In this document: positions 61,279-64,000 of the stretch, piece after piece
Numbering within the stretch: the first letter of the stretch is position 1
Layout: each line of letters starts with the position of its first letter
DNA from: Cobetia amphilecti
Lineage (GTDB): Bacteria; Pseudomonadota; Gammaproteobacteria; Pseudomonadales; Halomonadaceae
Assembly: GCF_030010415.1 (NCBI RefSeq)
Contig: NZ_JASCSA010000003.1
Strand: one strand, 5' to 3'
Length of the DNA: 64,000 nt
Translations under genes and position numbers: made by a program
The notes under the pieces: model-generated
What the model saw: only the letters and a program-made list of their open reading frames with translations
The model's database searches: none
What the model was told of the DNA's origin: nothing

Positions 61279-62536
61279 GTCCTCAGAGGCCCTCGCGAGC
61301 CCTGCGGATCGCCAAACGATGAAAAATCTTCTCTCCCCGTGCCATCTGTCGGCATTTCGAGAAGAAAAAAACGAATTTTTTTGGCCCCGGCCACCCCCTT
61401 GCCAGGTCACGCAAACACGCCTTGGCGCTCGAACGAATGACGCTTTCCCCGCCTGGCAGTCCTCGCTGAGGCGTCGCTTTAGCGTGTGGAAAACAGGGAT
61501 AAATCAGGGGCCTAGCCGGAAAACCACACGAGGATAACGTGCACCGTGAGCCGCCGGGACAGCGTTCAGGCAATCTCAGCGGCCGACACGGGCAAAACAA
61601 GCGAAAAAGTATCCACAGGCTGGGTCGCGTCGCGTCATTGGCACCATTGGCGAAGGCTGTAGCCATTCATGCACCACTTATCCCATGACTGTCTACAGCC
61701 TTGGGCAGCGCAGGAAATCGACATTTGCCTCTGTGGACATTTTCCGGCATTATCCGCGGCCTTCTTGCCGTCAGGCCATGCAGCACTAGGGGTTGTGGGT
61801 AACAACGCCACTTGTGCACAGCAGGGCAGAAAAGTCGGGTACCAGCTCGGTATGAATCAGGGGATAATCGGGGCTGTGGACAAGGGCGCATTTCATCCAC
61901 AGGAAGCGACCGGTGGCGTCCTCAGGTACTCCGCATTTTCTCCCCAACTATATCAACATCGTAAGCTTTTGATTTGTAACGGATAAAGTCGATTTCCCAC
62001 TGATTTTGTCCACAACAGTAGTTACAACATCAACAGAACCCCTTTTTCTTTTCTTTATATAATCTTGTTATCCGGAAACCCGAAGGACGGACCGAGACCT
62101 CACGATCGACCTGACGTGAACTCGCCGAATCCGAAGTGTTCGGGATAACGAACGGCTGTCTGGGTAGCGCATCCCTCGCCGAAAAATCGACGCGTCGTAT
62201 CCGCAAGACTCGTGAATCGTCACGGCGTGGATTGATGCCCCAGAAGAAACAACCCGGGCATTCGCTCATGGGCTGCCAGGACAAGGCGCTGTGGAAAACT
62301 CCTGACGCTTACCCACAGGCGGTTTATACTGTGCGGCCCGGACGTCATCCTGCTGGCTTGCAAGCTCCCTCACCGGTCGAGCACATGCCTTCGGCGACGG
62401 ACATCATTCGCCATGCCGTCTGGCAGTCCTTGATTCACCCAGGCATCAATTCATCGCCCTGCCTGGCCGATTTGCCTGCTTCGCCAACCAGCGAACAGCG
62501 CTTCACCCAAGTTTCGTGATACCCCGAGGTGCCAAC
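61279..62536. other. Gene-free region upstream of mnmG with DnaA-box-like sites
   Basis: About 1.26 kb with no credible gene. DnaA-box-like 9-mers, each one change from TTATCCACA or its complement except where noted: GTATCCACA 61609-61617, TGTGGACAT 61732-61740 (two changes), TGTGGGTAA 61794-61802, TGTGGACAA 61875-61883, TCATCCACA 61893-61901, TTGTCCACA 62006-62014, TTACCCACA 62309-62317. An AT-rich run (about 62030-62075, ending TTATATAATCTTGTTATCC) could unwind easily. The position upstream of gidA/mnmG is that of the enteric origin. The mnmG promoter must also lie here. Confidence 0.6.
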
Positions 62537-64000
62537 GTGGATTACCCGAACCGCTTTGACGTGATCGTCATCGGCGGCGGTCATGCCGGTACGGAAGCCG
62601 CACTGGCTGCTGCCCGCATGGGCCGTCAGACCCTGCTGCTGACCCATAACATCGAGACGCTGGGCCAGATGTCCTGCAATCCCGCCATCGGCGGGATCGG
62701 CAAGAGCCATCTGGTCAAGGAGATCGATGCGCTGGGCGGTGCCATGGGCCTGGCCACCGACATGGCGGGTATCCAGTTCCGTACCCTGAATGCCCGCAAG
62801 GGGCCGGCAGTGCGTGCCACTCGTGCACAGGCTGACCGGGCGCTGTACAAGGCCGCGATACGCAACGTGCTGGAAAACCAGCCGAACCTGACGCTGTTCC
62901 AGCAGGGTGCGGAAGACCTGATCGTCGAAGGCGAGACCGTGCGGGGTGTCGTCACCCAGACCGGCATCCGCTTCCACGCCACCACGGTGGTGCTGGCGAC
63001 CGGGACCTTCCTCGGCGGCGTGATCCATATCGGTCTGGACAACCATGCCGGTGGCCGTGCCGGTGATCCGCCCGCCAATGGCCTGGCATCGCGTCTGCGT
63101 GAACTGCCGTTCCGGGTCGATCGCCTCAAGACCGGCACCCCGCCGCGCATCGATGCCAAGAGCGTCGACTTCAGCAAGATGGAAGCCCAACCGGGTGACA
63201 CGCCGCGTCCGGTGATGTCCTACATGGGCAGCCGTGAGATGCAGCCGGAGCAGGTCAACTGCTACATCACGCACACCAACGAGCGCACTCACGAGATCAT
63301 CTTCGCCAATCTCGACCGCTCGCCGATGTACTCCGGCGTCATCGATGGCATCGGGCCGCGTTACTGCCCGTCCATCGAGGACAAGGTGCATCGCTTCGCC
63401 GACAAGAACAGCCACCAGGTCTTCATCGAGCCGGAAGGCCTGAATACCCATGAGCTGTATCCCAACGGCATCTCCACCTCGCTGCCCTTCGATACGCAGC
63501 TCGAGGTGGTGCGCTCGATCCGTGGCATGGAGAACGCGCACATCACGCGTCCCGGCTACGCCATCGAGTACGATTTCTTCAATCCCCAGGACCTGCATCA
63601 CTCCCTGGAGACGCGTTTCATCAAGAACCTGTACTTCGCCGGCCAGATCAATGGCACCACCGGCTATGAAGAAGCCGGTGCCCAGGGGCTGCTGGCGGGC
63701 GTCAATGCCGCCTTGCGCGCCACTGACGACGAGTCCTGGCATCCGCTGCGTGATGAGGCCTACACCGGTGTGATGGTCGATGACCTGATCACTCTCGGCA
63801 CACGCGAGCCGTACCGCATGTTCACCTCGCGTGCCGAATATCGCCTGCTGCTGCGTGAGGACAATGCCGATCTGCGTCTGACCGCCAAGGGTCGTGAGCT
63901 GGGCCTGATCGATGACGCCCGCTGGGAAGCCTTCGATCGCAAGCGTGAAGCCATCGCCCGCGAGACCGCGCGTCTCGAGAGCACCTGGCTGACGCCGAAG
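62537..64000 (+). CDS. mnmG: tRNA uridine modification enzyme MnmG, 5' part
   Basis: 488 residues visible of about 630; the frame runs off the window end. The FAD/NADH enzyme that works with MnmE on wobble uridines. FAD loop DVIVIGGGHAGTEAALAAARMG at the start (first 18 typical), then TLGQMSCNPAIGGIGKSHLVKEID-like text, GTFLGGVIHIG, RLKTGTPPRID and FAGQINGTTGYEEAGAQG. GTG 62537 with GAGG upstream aligns with the family start. A long frame on the opposite strand is a shadow. Confidence 0.98.
   Translation, partial: MDYPNRFDVIVIGGGHAGTEAALAAARMGRQTLLLTHNIETLGQMSCNPAIGGIGKSHLVKEIDALGGAMGLATDMAGIQFRTLNARKGPAVRATRAQADRALYKAAIRNVLENQPNLTLFQQGAEDLIVEGETVRGVVTQTGIRFHATTVVLATGTFLGGVIHIGLDNHAGGRAGDPPANGLASRLRELPFRVDRLKTGTPPRIDAKSVDFSKMEAQPGDTPRPVMSYMGSREMQPEQVNCYITHTNERTHEIIFANLDRSPMYSGVIDGIGPRYCPSIEDKVHRFADKNSHQVFIEPEGLNTHELYPNGISTSLPFDTQLEVVRSIRGMENAHITRPGYAIEYDFFNPQDLHHSLETRFIKNLYFAGQINGTTGYEEAGAQGLLAGVNAALRATDDESWHPLRDEAYTGVMVDDLITLGTREPYRMFTSRAEYRLLLREDNADLRLTAKGRELGLIDDARWEAFDRKREAIARETARLESTWLTPK

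Noticed and set aside
62435..63742. Open frame of about 435 codons opposite mnmG
   Set aside because: Shadow of mnmG; no family features.
1..64000. tRNA, rRNA, insertion sequences, prophage or CRISPR
   Set aside because: No cloverleaf-like gene, rRNA text, transposase, integrase or repeat-spacer array was recognised on reading; a tRNA scan would be the decisive check.

Overview
The window looks like the replication-origin region of a GC-rich gammaproteobacterium of the Halomonadaceae/Oceanospirillales kind (Halomonas or Cobetia are my best guesses). This is inferred from gene content and from the order dnaA-dnaN-recF-gyrB on one strand, with rpmH-rnpA-yidC-mnmE diverging from them. No rRNA, tRNA, transposase, integrase, phage gene or CRISPR array is visible. 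Nearly every gene is intact; only the two edge genes, rpiA (5' part missing) and mnmG (3' part missing), are cut.

Layout. 1-1.2 kb: end of rpiA and a secreted protein of unknown function. 1.3-4.9 kb: a nucleoside-uptake module (Tsx-type outer membrane channel, NupC symporter, divergent DeoR-type repressor) with a perfect CRP-like palindrome upstream of tsx. 5-17 kb: a lipopolysaccharide inner-core block, namely Kdo transferase waaA, heptose kinase/adenylyltransferase hldE, two heptosyltransferases, a Kdo kinase, a YejM/PbgA-like membrane protein, two glycosyltransferases, a ParB-like unknown and the heptose epimerase hldD. The heptose phosphatase gmhB follows after glyQS, then luxS and an alpha/beta hydrolase. 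23.2-30.6 kb: gyrB, recF, dnaN, dnaA and an origin-like intergenic region full of DnaA boxes, with two exact parS sites inside recF. 30.6-34.5 kb: rpmH, rnpA, yidC, mnmE. 34.6-42.9 kb: a heterodimeric ABC exporter, an RlmJ with a long basic tail, a YiaD-like lipoprotein, hemW and rdgB. 43.4-49.5 kb: a complete curli system (two CsgD-like regulators, csgE, csgF, csgG, a CsgB-like nucleator and a very long CsgA-like curlin). 49.6-56.7 kb: a glycine-heptad lipoprotein, a two-domain kinase-like protein, hemL, thiD, hemJ and a CLC channel. 56.9-61.2 kb: argC, erpA and a polar amino acid ABC importer. 61.3-64 kb: a 1.26 kb gene-free region with a second set of DnaA-box-like sites, then mnmG.

How the parts work together. 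hldE, gmhB and hldD make ADP-L-glycero-D-manno-heptose, the heptosyltransferases place it on the Kdo added by WaaA, and the kinase and other glycosyltransferases decorate the core. The YejM homologue probably links to control of LPS synthesis. Tsx, NupC and DeoR form an uptake and control unit for nucleosides. CsgE/F/G export and anchor the curlins under the CsgD-like regulators. MnmE and MnmG, partners in tRNA wobble-uridine modification, lie about 28 kb apart with the curli, heme and transport genes between them.

The most unusual sequence-level signal is a recurring 15-bp tandem repeat that starts at or just after the stop codon of five unrelated genes (deoR, a GT4 gene, hldD, luxS, erpA), with a looser 16-17-bp version after the ABC exporter. 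The repeat units differ completely in sequence from gene to gene but share the same period and position. Also notable are three separated DnaA-box clusters, a parS-like site built into a transcription terminator, two divergent genes whose start codons overlap in a single CATG, and a lipoprotein with nine perfect G-x3-[IV]-x2 heptads.
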